64,000 nt of DNA from Microplitis mediator (taxonomy: Eukaryota > Arthropoda > Insecta > Hymenoptera > Braconidae): positions 9,933,207 through 9,997,206 of the forward strand of contig NC_079974.1 of the NCBI RefSeq assembly GCF_029852145.1. The letters are read 5' to 3'. Numbering within the stretch: the first letter of the stretch is position 1; every line of letters starts with the position of its first letter. Below are positions 24,721 to 37,109 of this stretch, piece by piece. The translations under genes and the position numbers were made by a program. The notes below the pieces were generated by a model. It did not search any database and was not told the origin of the DNA. It saw only the letters and a list, made by a program, of their open reading frames with translations.

Positions 24721-24982
24721 TCACGTCGACGCGTAAGCATCGACGTGAATCTATAAAAAGGCCTGCGCGCCGAATATATTTAGATATTAGCTTTTTTCTC
24801 AACTTTACTACCACTATGAATTTATAATAAATACAGTTTATTCTTTTAACTCTTTTTCTTTTAACTTTTAACTTACCTGATTACGACTAAGTATTCATTA
24901 TTATTTAAGTATTCTTTTAAATAATATAATAATCATTAACTACAATGATTATTCTCTCGTAGAACTACCTACATTTCCTAGC

Positions 24983-25370
24983 CTACATACCTTCCTGTAG
25001 AAGACGGTAACCCCGTAAAGATGTACACCTGCTACATCCTTTTCCTACGATACCTGCTCGTAGACGCGTGTACCTGCCACGACCTTTTCCCACAATACCT
25101 GCTTGTGGAAGCGCGTACCTGCCGCGATATTCTCCTACAATACCTGCTTGTAGAGGTGCATACCTGCTGCACTCCTTTCCTACAATACCTGCTCGTAGAA
25201 GCATGTACCTGCCACGATATTATCCCACAATACCTGCTTGTGGAAGCGCGTACCTGCCGCGACCTATCCTGTAATACCTGCTTACAGAAGCGCGTACCTG
25301 CCGCGATATTTATCTACAATACCTGCTTGTAGCTATACCAGACAATTGTGATACAGAGCTCACAATTGTC
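24983..25370 (+). repeat. Tandem hairpin array with invariant TACCTGC loop
   Basis: About fourteen hairpins keep the loop TACCTGC (one CACCTGC), and a leading one has TACCTTC. Stems differ with both sides changing together: CTACGA/TCGTAG, CCACAA/TTGTGG, CTACAA/TTGTAG, CTGTAA/TTACAG, GATGTA/TACATC, GTGCA/TGCAC, CGTG/CACG, CGCG/CGCG. Longer and shorter stems roughly alternate. A final hairpin GACAATTGTG/CACAATTGTC closes the array. Only two units show a mismatch (CTACAA/TCGTAG and CATG/CACG), both explained by G-to-A transitions. The apparent 103-residue ORF here is a by-product. Confidence 0.85.
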
Positions 25371-25779
25371 TTAATTATTTATTGCACTCATATAACAACA
25401 CCAGTGAATCAATACCTCACAGGTAAGTATAATAACACTATTATTATACCACTATAATTTCTTGTGCTTCTCACTAGTTTGGCTTATTTTGCAAGCACCT
25501 GTAGTCTGTTATCTTTCTTTCTCGTATATTACTTATACCTATCATGCCCCACGACTCCCGATCCTTTATATGCCTTTTGCATTTATAAATTTATAGCCAA
25601 CCGGTCGTCTGGTCCTTACGAACCGGGTAACACCAGGATCAGTTACCAAATAATTAGCTTACTAGCTAAAAGGGACACGGGCCCATTTAATTTAAATGGG
25701 TAACGGACGGTTGATTCATCCCTACTAGAGGGGTGGACCTCAACTTCGTTTCAATATCTAACAATATTTACACTTATTA

Positions 25780-26270
25780 TTCACCATCATTCTTTAAGTA
25801 TTATTGGTGATGATTGATTATTTTTGCGTTAAATATTTTACCAGTATTGAAGTATTATTTGTGATCATTTGTGATTTAGGGCGATACTAGTATTTGTGAT
25901 CAATTATTATTTGCGGTAAATATCTACATTTATGTAATTATTATTTGCGATCATTTCTTATTTTTTTGCGTTAAATATTTTACAATTATTTAAATATTCT
26001 CAGTGATCATTTATTGTTTTTGCGTTAAATATTTACATTTATTTAAATATTGTCAGTGGTCATTTATTATTTTGCGTTGATTATTTACAATTATTCAATG
26101 ACTATTTGTGAACACTTGTGATTTATTGCGAAAATTTTTTTTGTGAGTATTCATTATTTTGCGGTAAATATTTACCATTATTATTAGCGATCATTCATTA
26201 TTGGCGGTAAATAGTTACAATTGTTTAAATTATTAATTATTCATACGTATTATTTAATTATCAATTGTGA
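25780..26270 (+). repeat. Degenerate AT-rich tandem repeat (TGCGTTAAATATTTAC type)
   Basis: A unit of about 55-65 bp with TTGCGTTAAATATTTACA, a TTTAAATATT stretch and GTGATCATTTATTATT recurs about eight times with drift. It lies between the hairpin array and the candidate primer binding site. Confidence 0.6.
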
Positions 26271-26668
26271 TTAAATTATATTTAGCGCGCACAATATTAT
26301 TATTTATATTTATTCGCTATCGCATGCGAGTGATATCAAGTCGTACAAGTATTAGAATTATTATTTTGCGTTACTTGACCATTGGTTAAGCGTTTTATTT
26401 TGAAGTAAATTATTATTATTTGCATTATTGTTTGTTGATACCCGATGGATAATATTATAATTTAAAAATATATTGGGTTGATAAATGGCTACCAACCCGG
26501 AGTTTATTTAATTTATATTGCTTATTTACTGTATACTATCTCTTTCTTGCTATCCTTTTCCTACATCTGAAACTGCTCTCTGATTTTATTATTTCATTTT
26601 CATTCTCACTTCTTTAATTCATTATTGAGTAAATTCTGTTCGTGGAAGTGCACGAACTGGCGCCCAAC

Positions 26669-28394
26669 TAGGATTTCTAACCCATCCTGATAAAAGCTGC
26701 GGATCCAGGGAAGACTTTGGGATATCTCCAACGAAAATTCGTTTGCTTTATTATTTTATTTTCAGTGTTTCACCAGCGGCGAGCCATAACGGCTATTTCA
26801 CACACACCACACTCTGCCGTGGGTTGTGTTAAATAGTAGGGAACGTTATGAGATGATCAGATGTTCTAGTCGAATGAGATGCCTTTTTAGGCACAATGCC
26901 TATTCGTTCCGATTGATTAAAAAATCCCCTTATCTCGTATAGTTAAACGCTGTTTCTTTACAACCCAACTATTCTACAATAATTTATATTTATTTTGAAA
27001 TCATTAATTCAATGTCAGTATCGTAATGGCGAAAGTATTTTGATAAATAATTCAATCAATTCTATGAAGCAATCTATTTAACGATTTGTAGAATGAAAAA
27101 TTAAGAAGTTGAGTAACTATTATCAAGTCATCTTACAGAATAAAAAATATTATTTTTAATTAACACAAAAATGAGTGTTAGAACGACATTTCACATAAAT
27201 TTTTATGTAGTTTTAACAATGTTCTCTTGCATAAACAGAACAACATAAAAATTGCTAAATGTAACAAAATAAGATTTTAATATTCTCCGTTACCGGTTCT
27301 ATAACTTTAACACATTCAAGTGTTATTTACAAATCACGTAAAATGTTGATTTTACATTCTTATTTGTGCTATTTTGATATAACAACGTGACTTTCATGAA
27401 TTAACACGCGTTCTATTTTAAAGGTACATTTTAAAAATGTTATTTTGACAGTAACACTGAATAAATATTACTTTTTGTTTTGTCACACGACTGGATTGCC
27501 GTGCGAATTTAGCCAAAATATTGCAATAACATAATGACACAAAAAGGTACAAAGTTTTGTAGTAAAAACTTAAATGACTTTTATTTTATGTATGGAGACC
27601 GAGCTGTCTCGTACAAAACTTGATGTATGTTTTTTGAAGCGCAGTTGCTTCTACAATGTTGTACTTAACACTAACTTATTCTATCGAATGAAAGAAAGTA
27701 ATTGGAAAATAATTAGGGAAGTAGGGGCTAGAGCTCTCCCACGAAGGGCAGGACTTAGTTAGACGTGACGTAGAAGTGAGACTTTGGGTCCGAGAGATAG
27801 AGGTACCTGGGAAAGGTTGCAAGGTCATAAACACAGAGGATTACAATTTTACTTTTAAACGATCAAAACGAGTCAAAAAGTATTGAACTTAATGAACAAC
27901 GGCACATTTGACAAATATATGAAAATATTTTCACGAAAGTAGTAAAAGGGATGTTTAAAGATAAATTTTATGTGTACATTTTAGCTTACTTTCAAAAGAT
28001 TAGGGAAAACCAAATTATTATTCCAGGGTCATTTAAGAATATTTATAACATAAAGTATTGGGAAAAAATTATAAGACGAAGAGCTTAAAATGAAATGAAT
28101 GAGCAAAATGTGCATCTGCCAGGCTTATTTCATAAAAATACAAAGCATACAAACAATAAAATTGAGTATTTTAGAAGACATTATGCATACTAAAAATACA
28201 ATCATTTTTTATAGAAATATTTGATAATTTAATATTAAAGTTTTATTATTTAAGTTTTGATTTTAAAATATAGACAACTAAATGCACTAAATGAATATTT
28301 AAGTTAAAGTAAATTTAAAAATTAAATGAAAAATAGAATTTTGTCAATTAGCACTTAAACACTTTTGTTTTAATTATTAATATTTAATTATGTT
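26669..28394. other. Intergenic; no gene recognised
   Basis: 27160-27490 is rich in AACAC/GTGTT words in both orientations, similar in style to other word arrays here. The ORF 27574-27762 has no recognisable features. Confidence 0.45.
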
Positions 28395-28630
28395 TTTATT
28401 TTATTTTATTTTATTTATTCATGAGAAAGAAATTATGCAACATAACAGCATTACATTTCTTATAAAACACTAGGTAATAAAATTTACAATTAAGTTTAGT
28501 GTATACACAAAAACATATTAACACGTTAGAATAGCAGCAATCATTAAGTGATAGTACAGTTGGACCAATTAAAAGTGGCAAAATAAAAATAAATTAACCA
28601 AATAAAATAAAATCCCAAGCATCTAACCAA

Positions 28631-30032
28631 TCAGTCATTGAGTAGATCCGAGCGTAGTTTCATGCAGCATTTCCAAAAATAATAAAGTTGTTTGGTACAG
28701 AATGAGTTGTCTGAGTTCAAGATTTTGAGAATGTCAAAACTGCTGTCAGTCGAAACTTGGGCGTGGGCAAGGTAGTGTTGACGAAAAGCAGCATAGATTG
28801 GGCAACAGATAAGAATGTGCTTAACGGTTTCCATTTCTCCAGTGTTACAAATCAAGCGCAGCTGCGTTGGAGTGATCTTGTAGAAAATTCCGTTTATTAT
28901 AAACCTGCCATCATGAAACGTGGCCAGTTTCAATTGAGCCATAGTATTAGCAGCAAAACTAGGACAGCGTTTAAGGTAGTAAGCCACCCCATAGTTTAGA
29001 GGCTTGGGGAACTTTAGCTGACACGAGAGGGAGGCCAGGTATCTCGATTGGTCCCTCTCCATGAGGAAATGTTTATATTTTTATACAATCATCCCGCGCT
29101 TTGATTCCCAAAATACCGGACACAGTTTCGTAAAAAGAACCTCTTCGCCAAGTTCATGTAATATGTACCACAGTTGAGTAACCCAGTTCAGCTTGATCAT
29201 CGAGAGGTTAGGAGTGGTGTTAGAAGCCATTCTGAGACGAACTGTAGAGCCGTTAGCTGTGGAAATTTTAGGTGGAAAGGCGAGTTGAACTAATCTGAGG
29301 AGACACAACTTTGGCAGTCTATCCTCGCTCATTTTTAAGATTTTAACAACCCATTTGATCGATGCATCCAAAATATGTACCGCAAGAGGTTCAAGACCAA
29401 GTTCATGCCTAAGTGCATGGATGGGTGTATTGAGCGGTAGATACAGTACTCTTTCAAAGAAGCCCGCCTGAGCCTGTTCTAAGGTGTCCAGATACCTTAA
29501 GCCCCAAATGTGTGCTAGGTAAAGGGCAATTGACCGAACCATAGCGTTGTATACCTTAATTTTGCCCAGCAGGAATCAGATTTAACTCTATCAAGGATTC
29601 TTAACGCAGTACCCGAAGCAATTTGAGCTTTAGAGAGTGCAGAAAGTGTGGCCAGTCGACCCTGTGTTGAGCTGGAGAACGTCACGCCGAGATAAACGTA
29701 TGAATTAGCTGTTTCAACCTCTCCACCTTTGTACAAGAATTTTGAGTCGGTCAATCTATGTCTTCCACCTGAGGGTCTGAATATAACAATTTTAGTTTTA
29801 CTGATGTTCACTTCAAGTCGTTTCCAACAGCAGTATTCTTCAAGAAGTAATAGGCAAAGTCTGACCATCCTAACATTGACGCAAAAGATTACCAGATCAT
29901 CAGCATACATCAACATGAGAAGGTTAGTAAGATAATTTAATTGGATACCAGTAACGCCTTTGCTCTTAAATAAATCCACAATGTCAGCAATGTACAGTAT
30001 GAACAACAGCGGACTCAAGATCTCACCTTGTA
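28631..30032 (-). pseudogene. Reverse transcriptase C-terminal part and tail of the non-LTR ORF
   Basis: Starts QGEILSPLLFILYIADIVDL, followed by MYADDLVIF (RT catalytic YADD intact), NISKTKIVIF and YVYLGVTFSS. A frameshift lies between 29515 and 29542. The continuation to 29081 contains AHIWGLRYLDTLEQAQAGFF, and after an in-frame stop it goes on to 28631. A Cys-His knuckle near the end (CNTGEMETVKHILICCP) is typical for the C-terminus of such ORF2 proteins. Non-functional. Confidence 0.78.
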
Positions 30033-31159
30033 GTCTAAGATCCGAAATTAAATCGACTTTCACCGGGCTGATAATTCAATAAAACTCATTCTATAATTAA
30101 TTTAGTATATTAAAAAATATATTAAAAATAGGTTGTCTGAAAAAATCCTGTACAGAGTATTTTTAATTATTTTTTGAAAAATGATGTTTTATAAAATTTT
30201 GCACCATCATGATAATGATATAAATTTTATCCTGACTTAAAGAATAAAACATATAGAATGTGCCAACGTTGGGTTGTCTATTATTTACCTCTAGAAACTA
30301 CTGGGTTGCCAGGTGTAAACAGGTACATCGATGCCAGTTACCTTCACTCGTTATGATAATTTAAAAAATATTATACCAACACAAGCGCTGTTTTATTGCG
30401 AACACGTTGATATAGGGTTGTCTGCAAAAAATTTGGTCCTAATAGCGGTTGGTGAATTTTAAAGATTTTAATTTTAACGCGTGTGGACATGAGTGACAGA
30501 GAGACCCGAGGTAAGTATACTGTGGAATAATAGAGGATGCAACATTTCAGTCGTGTCCGATAGGACCCTGAAAGTGCACATGCTCGGCACGTAAGCTATG
30601 GAGGGGTTAAGGTACTTCTCCTACTTACATCAAACACGACTGAAATGTTGTGTCTTTTATTATTACACAGTATACTTACCTCGGATCTCTCTGTCACTCA
30701 TGTCCACACGCGTTAAAATTAAAATCTTTAAAATTCGCCAACCGCTATTAGGACCAAATTTTTCGCAGACAACCCTATATTAACGTGTTCGCAATAAAAC
30801 AGCGCTTGTGTTGGTATAATATTTTTTAAATTATCATAACGAGTAAAGGTAACTGGCATTGATGTACCTGTTTACACCTGGCAACCCAGTAGTTTCTAGA
30901 GGTAAATAATAGACAACCCAACATTGGCACATTCTATATGTTTTATACTTTAAGTCTGGATAAAATTTATATCATTATCATGATGGTGCAAAATTTTATA
31001 AAACATCATTTTTCAAAAAATAATTAAAAATACTCTGTACAGGATATTTTCAGACAACCTATTTTTAATATATTTTTTATTATACTAAATTTATTATAAA
31101 ATAAGCTTTATTGAATTATCAGCCCGGTGAAGGTCGATTTCAGTTCGGATCTTCTACTA
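30033..31159. mobile_element. Fold-back DNA element (about 1.13 kb), nearly all inverted repeat
   Basis: The two halves are reverse complements of each other around about 30590, with ends GTCTAAGATCCGAA and TAGTAGAAGATCCGAA. Both sides are flanked by TTGTA (30028-30032 and 31160-31164), a 5 bp target duplication. It sits precisely between two RT motifs of the host retrotransposon. The half-arms share AGCCCGGTGA-type sequence. No protein is encoded. Confidence 0.82.
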
Positions 31160-31594
31160 TTGTAAGACACCTAACGTAACGTCCACCGATTGGGAAAAGG
31201 AGCCATTGACCTTAACTCGCATATTTGTGCGACTGTAGAGACTCCGAAGAACAACGACGATCTTTGTAGAAATGCCACGTGATAATAAGGTGGCCCAGAG
31301 AGCTTCATGGGGGACAGAGTCGAAAGCTCTACTAAAGTCAACAAACAGACCATAAGCTCTAGCTCCTTGCTGTCTAAGAAATATGTGTAAGGCTGATTGT
31401 AGAACAAAAGTATTGTCAGCACACCCTCTTGAGCGCCGAAAGCCAGCTTGTTCCTCAGGGAGTACACTATTTTCCTCGGCCCAACTCATAATTCTGTCAT
31501 GAATGATCCGAGTGAAAAGTTTGGTTATACAGTTCACTAGAGCAATGGCTCTGTAGTTGTTCGGATTTGAAGTTTCACCCTTCTTGTGAAGCAT
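31160..31594 (-). pseudogene. Reverse transcriptase, N-terminal fragment
   Basis: Carries RT motifs NNYRAIALVN, EEQAGFRRSRGCADN, GLFVDFSRAFDSVPHEALW with the motif A Asp intact, and ends in DVTLGVLQ. There the coding sequence is cut by the fold-back insertion. The next motif, GEILSPLLF, is found 1.1 kb away at about 30020. Confidence 0.82.
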
Positions 31595-31597
31595 ATT

Positions 31598-32834
31598 TTA
31601 TTATGTTACAAATGAACTGATCAAGCAACACAAAAGCAGTATATTAAATTAACACACAAAAATGTTAAATATTCTACATAATATTTTCAACACAGACTTT
31701 TATCGTTACACAAACTTTTTTCGATTTTGAATTTCATTCAAAAATTGAAAATCAAATTTAAAGTCTTAAACAGTTAATTAGAAAAAGATCAGAAAAAAGC
31801 GCTCTTAGAGTTTGTGTGGGAAGGTATATCGATCGACGATAAAATCGTAAGCGCTGATCGATCACGGTTAAAATAATTATGAATTATATCTCAATTAATG
31901 AAACTATTTTGAACATTTAACATTTTACAGCTTATTCATCTAATATTGAGTATTTATTCTTCAAATATTCTTATTACTTCTATATGAAAACTGAAACGCT
32001 TCATTTGTAATTTCAATTGTACGAAATTCATATTTCCTATAATCATATCTCCATGGATATGTTTGCTTTTCATTAATTGATTTTTAATTTCGATTATTTA
32101 CTATAAAATCTTGGGTCTGCAGCTCTCTGTAATCCCAACTCAGAAGAAAACAGAATTATTATTGAAGTTAAAATTTTTGGTGTTCACTAACATACCATTC
32201 CAAATAATACAAACGATTGCTTTAGAAGCATTTATCGTAAGTAATTTAAATTCACAATTATACGTTTTTATTACAGTGTAGTGCAAGAAGAATTTTCCTA
32301 CAATGTCATTGTGTGTCTTCATTTAATTCTTTATAAACAACGATTTAATTTTTAAAACTTATATAAAAAAAAATAATTCCCCTAAAACAAAGTTCAAAAA
32401 TTATTAATTTATTTATGACATAAAAATAACACATCAAACATTTTCCAAACTTTTAAATAAGGTAAGCTAGTTATCTCATTGAAAAATCTAATAAGTGGTG
32501 ATTTAAAAAAGCAAAATTATTTCATATTGCATTATATCTTAAAACTATAATTTGAAATAATGCAGATAATTGCGATATTATTCTCTCATGTAATCTAAAA
32601 TGATTCGAGAGTTCGAATCCCTAATTAAAAAAAATTATTAAAAATGATTCAAAACAATTTGAAACGATTCAATTTTAATACTATATAGGTATACATTCAT
32701 CATTGAGTAAATCGTTTTATTTAATCAGGATTACTGAACAACACAAACTTTTTATTAAGTTTACACCTTATATATGTTATTGAATCTCAATAACAAACTT
32801 TTTGTATTAATATTTTAATAACACAAGAAATGTG
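31598..32834. other. AT-rich intergenic; no gene seen
   Basis: No coding signal. AGAGTTCGAATCCC at about 32610 resembles a tRNA B-box, and a weak A-box-like stretch lies upstream. It is too degenerate to call a tRNA. Confidence 0.45.
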
Positions 32835-32904
32835 TTATATTTCAGATTTCATGATTATTTGACACAAAAATTCTGTAGTTGTAAAATTACACGAACGACT
32901 TGTG

Positions 32905-33110
32905 TCCCCTCGCGGTCTTGAAACCACAATAAATCCACCGTGGATCCACCGTGGTTTTGTGACATTTATCCACCGTGGTTCCACGGTGAAACCACTATAA
33001 ATCCACGGTGGATCCACGGTGAAACCACGGTGGATCCACGGTGAAACCACGGTGGATCCACGGTGGTTTCCACAGTGGATTCATAGTGGTTTTATGGTTT
33101 TTTTGTCGTG
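32905..33110. repeat. Palindromic word array CCACGGTGGATCC (arm 1)
   Basis: Repeats of CCACCGTGGATCCACCGTGG-like words in both orientations. The outer edge CTTGTGTCCCCTCGCGGTC is the inverse of the edge at 35485-35515 (GACCGCGAGGGTCG...), so 32905-35515 may be the two arms of one element. The Trp-Ile-His-rich ORF is an artefact. Confidence 0.7.
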
Positions 33111-33708
33111 TTTGCAGTACGTTTTCAACGTACTTTTATGGTATAGTTATACCGTTTAATACATAAGCACTAACTAAAAATAGATTTTACCAACTATCAA
33201 ATATAAAAAATGAAAAATTCGAGAGTGAAACTACAATTGAATTACGATGTAAAGCTATAAGTCTTAAAAAATTAAATTTACTATAAACTAGATTCATCTT
33301 TGCTGGGTTGATAGTAAGTGACCGAAGACCGATTTTCACATGCCTTAGCGCGAAAGCGCGTATGTATATTTTGGTCTCACCTCAAAATTTATTTTTTGTA
33401 CTTTGACAGAAATAGTTCAAGAAAACATTAATGTCATAGAGTAATACAAGATACCCCTGTATTATTATCAAAAATGGATTATTATCTCTCTGCTAACATT
33501 CAGCGAGTAACGCATTTCATGATTGCTTCAAGATCAGAATTTATAACTTCTAAAATAAGTATCTTACCAGGGACACTACAAAAGGTGGGCGCGATCTAGT
33601 GGTGAGCACTGAACTACTTCCGCTGCTGCTGCCTAGCATCATAACTTTTTAAATCAATAATCATTAGGATTAAATATATATTCATTAACCTCGAACAAAT
33701 ATATACAC
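33111..33708. other. No gene seen
   Basis: AT-rich sequence between a word array and the Tc1/mariner-like arm. A GCGCGAAAGCGCG-like palindrome occurs near 33349. Confidence 0.4.
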
Positions 33709-34510
33709 TGGTCACAGAAATTAAGGGATAGAAAAAAAATCCGAAATTTTTAGGTGATTTTCAACATGCTGTAACTCGGTGAAAAATGGTCGTATAAAAA
33801 ATCTAAAAAAAGCAAATTGTAGCCTCAAGTTTCTAGTTTTCAGATCTGGACCTTAAAATTTTTTATCATGTACGGTTCCGGAGTTATCATAAGAAAACCA
33901 ACGAAAAAAAAAATTTTTTAATTTTTGCTGGTCTTTCAATACCTCTATAGGCGACAATAAATTTTTTTGAATAATCCGACTGTCTGACTTTTCTCGGAAA
34001 TTTTATGCCCTTTAATTTGGTGGGCCTAAAAAAGTCTCTACGACGATTTGGCGCCAAGTTATCATTGATCAAAGCAAAAAAGTCCATTTTGGCTTTGATA
34101 ATCAATAACTCCGGATTTATCGGTCGTACAGAGAATGGAAGCAGGGTTTTGAAAACTGGAAAACATTCTCTATAAGGCAAAATTAGTGGCATTTGATAGA
34201 AATATTTTTTTTAAAGCGATATTGTTTGGTAAAAAACAGGTCAAAATTCACAAATTTAAGGATATTCGGAAATCTTGCTATAACTTTGGATATAAAGGAT
34301 GAACAAAGGATATCTTCGACTTTTTTTCAACCTCAAAGTGTCCTGAAAAAACCCTGAAAATTTCAAATCGCTGCGATTTTTCTTTCTTAGTGCCCCGAAG
34401 CTTTGAATTTATCGATTTTGTCAAAAATCACCATAATTGGTAGTTTCTCGGTTTTTGTTCATTTTTTCGATTTAAAAATGGTTTTTTTTACCGATAATCT
34501 TCATTTCTTC
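33709..34510 (-). mobile_element. Arm of Tc1/mariner-like DNA transposon or MITE (copy B)
   Basis: Begins at TA plus CACTGGTCACAGAAATTAAG and matches 1-807 in inverse orientation throughout. The 101-codon ORF 33887-34192 is not preserved in the other copy. Homopolymer-rich sequence (34535-34590) follows. Confidence 0.5.
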
Positions 34511-35194
34511 GTTCAAAAAGATCGATTATCGAAAAAAATTGAAAAAAAAAAATTTTGAAAAAAATTTTTTTTTTTTCAAAATTTTTTTTTTGTTGTATCT
34601 GAAATGATTTATCATTGTCAAAAAAAAATTTCGAAAGACTTCGTCCACAGAATTTTTTGAGCGAATCAGCTAATTATTACATGCTTTGCAACATTTGATA
34701 TTGTGTTTGAATAAAATTACTAGTTAGTTTTCAGGAATTGATCAATAAAATTACGTAAAAGTTATCACTCCAAAACAATGTTATAGATAATTTTATTCGT
34801 GAGGTTGTTGAAAATCAATGAGGTAACGTTAATTATTATTTACAGAAAGTTGGACAAAAAAAACGTCTTATGATTGCTGCATCATATTTTAGGTTAATTA
34901 AGTCGATAAAAAAATTATGTAAACTATCACTATTATTTATACATACTATAGTGGTCCAAAGAAAAAACTGCTTTTAGACAAAAAAAAATTCCCTTCAAAG
35001 CACAGCTTTATATCTCAGTTCTTAATGAGATTCAATGAATTTCTATTTTTCTATTTGAATTACACGCGTACAAAAATTCATTTTACGTTTTCATCCGGTA
35101 AAACTACGGAAAAAATTTTTTTACTTGAGTTAGATTTTTAGAAACGTCTTCATTTATCACTATTTCAACTGAAAAATTCATGTCAAGATCTCGC
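34511..35194. other. AT-rich, no gene seen
   Basis: A/T homopolymer runs and no coding signal. Confidence 0.45.
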
Positions 35195-35495
35195 GTCAAA
35201 CCACTGTAAAACCACGGAAAAACCACGGTGGATCCACGGAAAAACCACGGTGAATCCACAATGGGCCTACTGTGGATCCACTGTGGATCCACCGTGGTTT
35301 TGTCGTGGATTCACCGTGGATCCACCGTGGTTTTGTCGTGGATTCACTGTGGATTCATCGTGGATACACTGTGGATTCACCGTGGATCAACAGTGGTGAA
35401 ATGTCACGAAACCACGGTGGATCCACAGTGGTTCCACGGTGGGTCCACGATGTGGTGGTTTCACCGTGGATCCACGGTGGTTCCACGGTGGTTGC
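35195..35495. repeat. Palindromic word array CCACGGTGGATCC (arm 2)
   Basis: Same words as 32905-33110, with the outer edge inverted (GACCGCGAGGGTCG, then AACACAAGTG). All ORFs over it are repeat artefacts. Confidence 0.7.
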
Positions 35496-36651
35496 AGGAC
35501 CGCGAGGGTCGAATTAACACAAGTGCGTTGTAAATCAACACAACAAATTTAACCAAATAATTTTTTATCACGAATACACAAAATTCCTAACAGTGTATTT
35601 TTTTATTCTACATTTCTATTAATTCATGAATTGATTATCCTTACAGCGGCTTTATTAGCTTCCGGAAAAATTCATAAGACAAACTTCCTCGGAAGATTTT
35701 CATCATCTGAGTTCCGTAAATATTTAAAACGTATTAAAAAACTAAAATTCGACAATTTGTTAGATACGGCTTAGCTTTAAGCCAAGTTTAAAAAACTGCT
35801 AATATAAAAAACAGAAAAAAAATTGAAGTGACTTTGCTCATTAATAAATACTTTGAAGATGTATAATATTTAAATTTAAAAACGTGTGTTCAAATGTGTT
35901 TCGAAAATAATAACCTAAAATAAATAAAAAAGAAATGTAAGTGATTAAGAAAGACTTTAGTAATGAATAAGCACAGTTAAATGATTAATCATGATCTTTT
36001 TACAATAATTTTAGTGGTAACTTTAAAATTTTTAGAGAAAATTAGTACAAAAAAGTTAATAGAAAAATATTTTTAATTTCATGTAAACAAACCCGTCTGA
36101 TGATGATTCGGATAAGGGTATTTTTAATAATCTAACAGAGGAACAGCGACCTATCCAAACTATTTAACAGCTTCAAAATTATTTTAATATTCTAAATGTA
36201 ATTCAATTCAAGGATCGCTTTCGATTTAATAAAAAAAAACTACTCTCGAATTATTAAATAGGCTTTCAATCTATTTATTTACTGAAACGTAAAATCATTA
36301 ATATAATTATTGTTATTTATTTGTATAAATATTTATTTGTTTCATTGACTGACTAAATTGATTGTTGAACCCATTTGATAATTCAAAAGTAGTATTTGAG
36401 CAAGATCACCTCAAGTGGACTCCCCCCCCCCATTTTCCACTTGATTATAAAAATTAAGTCTATGTATTTTTTTGTTAAGTAGTCACTATGAAAAATTAAT
36501 CCCCTAAACGATTTTTCAAAATTTTCAATTGAACATCAATTTTTTTTCGATGAAAATTTTGAGTACTTTTAATTTAAAAATTGATGCCAAAACAACCGTT
36601 GAAGATCAATTAATGAAATTTTCAGGATTTACTGTCAAATATCTATATTTT
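35496..36651. other. Intergenic, no gene seen
   Basis: AT-rich, one C10 run at about 36423. It directly precedes the copia element. Confidence 0.5.
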
Positions 36652-37109
36652 TGTTAGAAATAATATTTAGATTTATTCTAGAGAAAAGTTGTACAGTACA
36701 ACGTCACTGTATTTAGTATACCTATACACGTATACATGTTTGTATAGTATACAGTCTACTGTAAAGTCCTGTATTCAGGATACCTGGTAATGTTACCTTC
36801 CACTACCCCTTGACCCTTAATAAAGTAGTGGGAGTATACTGAGTACTGAGAGTACTGAATGTAACTAATAATTTTTCTGTTATAGTTAGTCGAGCTAAAA
36901 TTCTTCACCATCAAGTGTCGATTGTCCAAATTTAGAGTCATTATATTGCAAAGAATTTAACATTATATTTCTGTCAATTTAACCTCACTTAATATTGTTC
37001 GTTTAGTTGAAATTCAGTGTGTAGCTAATTTGATATTAATTAATATACTTATTTTTATTTTGTATCAATAAACAATAATTAAACAATACCTGAGTACTTA
37101 TTTCTAACA
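36652..37109 (+). repeat. copia 5' LTR
   Basis: 458 bp, starting TGTTAGAAAT and ending TTTCTAACA, followed at once by the primer binding site. Confidence 0.95.

Larger units (their letters stand above)
24721..26668 (+). mobile_element. LTR-retrotransposon leader remnant: promoter, hairpin array, tRNA-Lys-type PBS
   Basis: A hairpin TCACGTCGA/TCGACGTGA (24721-24748) sits directly before TATAAAA (24752-24758). AATAAA follows near 24828, then an array of about 15 hairpins (24983-25370), an AT-rich repeat zone (25780-26270), a 7 bp hairpin GTTCGTG/CACGAAC (26638-26657), and TGGCGCCCAAC at 26658-26668. That last sequence has the form of a primer binding site for tRNA-Lys. No gag or pol follows, so if this is an LTR leader it belongs to a truncated or recombined element. 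LTR limits are not established. Confidence 0.5.
28395..31597 (-). mobile_element. 5'-truncated non-LTR retrotransposon, split by a fold-back element
   Basis: Read on the - strand, reverse transcriptase starts at 31594 and runs to 31165. It is interrupted by the insert 30033-31159 and resumes at 30032 down to 28631. The 3' end is an AAATAAAATAAAATA-type tail at 28395-28425. Short flanking sequences ATTATGTT (about 28386 and 31605) could be a target duplication. Upstream of 31597 the homology stops, which fits 5' truncation during insertion. Confidence 0.75.

Noticed and set aside
25021..25332. 103-residue Cys-rich repeat protein on the + strand
   Set aside because: Open on several frames only because of the hairpin repeats; the paired stem changes indicate structure rather than peptide.
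24983..25370. CRISPR-like array
   Set aside because: The repeated part is the loop of hairpins with variable stems; there is no constant repeat/spacer layout and no cas gene, and the context is insect DNA.
33887..34192. 101-codon ORF in the Tc1/mariner-like arm
   Set aside because: The inverted copy at 1-807 has stops and frameshifts in the same frame; no domain recognised.
35228..35533. ORFs rich in Trp-Ile-His-Arg-Gly-Ser
   Set aside because: Direct products of the CCACGGTGGATCC array.
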